This document shows positions 53,332 through 54,564 of a stretch of DNA of 54,564 nucleotides, one piece after another. Below the pieces are notes generated by a model. It searched no databases and was not told the origin of the DNA. It worked only from the letters and a program-made list of their open reading frames with translations. The stretch's first letter is position 1, and each line of letters opens with the position of its first letter. A program made the position numbers and the translations under genes. Source of the stretch: Arsenophonus sp052174535 (GTDB taxonomy: Bacteria; Pseudomonadota; Gammaproteobacteria; Enterobacterales; Enterobacteriaceae). The stretch is from NCBI GenBank assembly GCA_052174535.1, contig JBQMRQ010000098.1, positions 1 through 54,564 on the forward strand. The letters are read 5' to 3'.

Positions 53332-53548
53332 TAGATAACTTCAAGTATTTATTCAGTATAATCTGTTCTTATCCTAAATAAGGATTAACAGTAAATCAAA
53401 ATAGAAAATTTAGGTTTATTTTTTAAAATTAGTTAATTTAGGTTAGAGTTTGAATCAGTTAGTTATCTATTAGATAATTATCCCTTTTTCAGTGAAGGAT
53501 TAATGTTTCCTGTGTCTATTGATTGGTATATCCAGACTGGAGTTAGAA

Positions 53549-53914
53549 ATGAGTAATGATATTACATTGCCTATACTGTTTACTGATGCTGCAGCGAATA
53601 AAGCTAAGATATTAATTGCAGATGAAGAAAATCCTAATTTGCGTTTACGTGTCTATATTACTGGTGGAGGTTGTAGTGGTTTTCAATATGGGTTCACTTT
53701 TGATGATAAGATAAAAGAAGGTGATTTAATAATTCAAAAGGAAAGTGTTGAGTTAATTGTTGATCCTATGAGTTTGCAGTATCTGATTGGTGGTTCTGTT
53801 GATTATATTGAAGGATTAGAAGGGTCACGGTTTGTTGTAACCAATCCAAATGCGAAAACGACTTGTAGTTGTGGTTCTTCATTTAGTATTGAATCGTTTA
53901 ACTTACTAAGGTAA
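53549..53914 (+). CDS. erpA: Iron-sulfur cluster insertion protein ErpA
   Basis: ErpA is an A-type carrier that delivers iron-sulfur clusters to apoproteins, including those of isoprenoid synthesis. From the ATG at 53549 it has 121 residues beginning MSNDITLPILFTDAAANK. The cluster ligands are Cys42 (GGGCSGFQYGFTFDD), Cys106 and Cys108 (TTCSCGSSF), numbered as in E. coli. A CTGGAG element precedes this ATG; an upstream TTG at 53519 would add ten residues without family similarity. A seven-residue tail follows the family end (FSI). Its retention fits the need of BioB for clusters. Confidence 0.96.
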   Translation: MSNDITLPILFTDAAANKAKILIADEENPNLRLRVYITGGGCSGFQYGFTFDDKIKEGDLIIQKESVELIVDPMSLQYLIGGSVDYIEGLEGSRFVVTNPNAKTTCSCGSSFSIESFNLLR

Positions 53915-53975
53915 GTAATAACCCATACTATTATGCGCTAATTTAGGTTGCCGAGTTATTAATAGTTGGCTTATT

Positions 53976-54564
53976 TTATCTTAGGCTTGAGTTAGCTAAA
54001 TTTGCCAGCATAGTTTGCATCATTATACTTGATTGACGAGCTGCGACAGGTAAAAATTCCTCAAAAGAAAGATGAGACTCTTTATTAGCTACATCAGAAA
54101 TTGCACGTACAATAACAAATGGAATACCAAATTGATAGCATACATGACCAATTGCAGATCCTTCCATTTCAACAGCAATAGCATTAGGAAAAATTTGGCG
54201 AATATAGCTTAGCTCTTTTGCGCCATTAATAAAACTATCACCGGTACAAATTAAACCACGAACAGCATATAAATCTAATTTTTTGATACATTTTTCTGCC
54301 AGTTCTATTAATTTTTTATTTGCTTTAAATGTGACTGGACATTGCGCCATTTGACCTGGTTGGTAACCAAAAGCGGTGATATTGACATCATGATAGCAAA
54401 CTTCGGTTGAAACTACGATATCACCAACCTGTAAAGTAGGTATTAATCCACCTGCAGAACCAGTGTTAATAATAAATTCAGGCGCAAAATGTTCTATTAG
54501 TAATGTTGTTCCTAGTGCTGCAGAAACTTTACCAATTCCTGATTTTAATAATGCGATATCAAGA
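53976..54564 (-). CDS. mtnN: 5'-methylthioadenosine/S-adenosylhomocysteine nucleosidase (partial)
   Basis: MtnN cleaves adenine from methylthioadenosine, S-adenosylhomocysteine and 5'-deoxyadenosine, the last being the by-product that inhibits BioB. The visible part starts inside the gene: DIALLKSGIGKVSAALGTTL, NTGSAGGLIPTLQVGDIVVS, GYQPGQMAQCPVTFKANKK, the ribose-binding AVEMEGSAIGHV and the catalytic aspartate in VRAISDVANKESH, ending at 53976. About 35 N-terminal residues lie beyond the window. Convergent with erpA, 61 bases apart. Open throughout what is visible. Confidence 0.95.
   Translation of the reverse strand, partial: LDIALLKSGIGKVSAALGTTLLIEHFAPEFIINTGSAGGLIPTLQVGDIVVSTEVCYHDVNITAFGYQPGQMAQCPVTFKANKKLIELAEKCIKKLDLYAVRGLICTGDSFINGAKELSYIRQIFPNAIAVEMEGSAIGHVCYQFGIPFVIVRAISDVANKESHLSFEEFLPVAARQSSIMMQTMLANLANSSLR

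Noticed and set aside
1..54564. tRNA or rRNA genes
   Set aside because: I scanned for TpsiC-arm and cloverleaf patterns by eye and found none I could support; a covariance-model search would be decisive.

Overview
The window looks like part of the chromosome of an AT-rich, degenerating gammaproteobacterial endosymbiont of the Enterobacterales. Its intact proteins align closely, from memory, with Escherichia coli (UvrB, BioABFCD, RecB, ManXYZ, DksA, PBP1B, ErpA). Some E. coli gene neighbourhoods survive: bioA divergent from bioBFCD followed by uvrB, and dksA .. mrcB .. hemL .. erpA .. mtnN. Roughly half of the window is non-coding. Much of that is recognisable as eroded insertion sequences and a few dead genes. 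An Arsenophonus- or Sodalis-like symbiont of a blood-feeding insect would fit, but that assignment is an inference; no rRNA or other decisive marker is present.

Layout. 1-1.45 kb: a decayed repeat of unknown type (element X). 1.46-10.1 kb: uvrB, the complete biotin cluster bioD-C-F-B divergent from bioA, and pgl. 10.25-18.3 kb: an intact recB between IS256-family remnants, with only a stub of recD behind it. 18.3-21.6 kb: the mannose PTS operon manXYZ and a dead yobD. 21.9-26.4 kb: nested IS256, IS1595 and IS481 relics around a small DedA-family gene. 26.5-27.9 kb: an NhaC-type antiporter. 28-38 kb: mostly relics, including a clear hemB pseudogene, a fragment of a second nhaC-like gene, and a 2-kb stretch I could not assign. 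38.1-40.4 kb: a dicarboxylate/amino-acid symporter and a small lipoprotein gene broken by two A-tract frameshifts but keeping a promoter and a perfect terminator. 40.4-48.8 kb: relics around dksA. 48.8-54.6 kb: mrcB, an IS481 relic, a hemL pseudogene, erpA and the start of mtnN.

How the genes fit together. Biotin synthesis from pimeloyl-ACP is intact, while two separate heme-biosynthesis genes (hemL and hemB) are dead. That pattern fits a symbiont that supplies a B vitamin and obtains heme from a blood meal. Carbon enters through the mannose PTS and the symporter. RecB is kept while RecD is lost. The repeats belong to four families: IS256, IS481, IS1595 and X. IS481 and IS1595 relics recur back-to-back with a similar junction at four places, and X sits inside an IS1595 copy at one. 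The transposition wave is old, since every copy seen is broken. Relic edges are approximate because they were found by eye.
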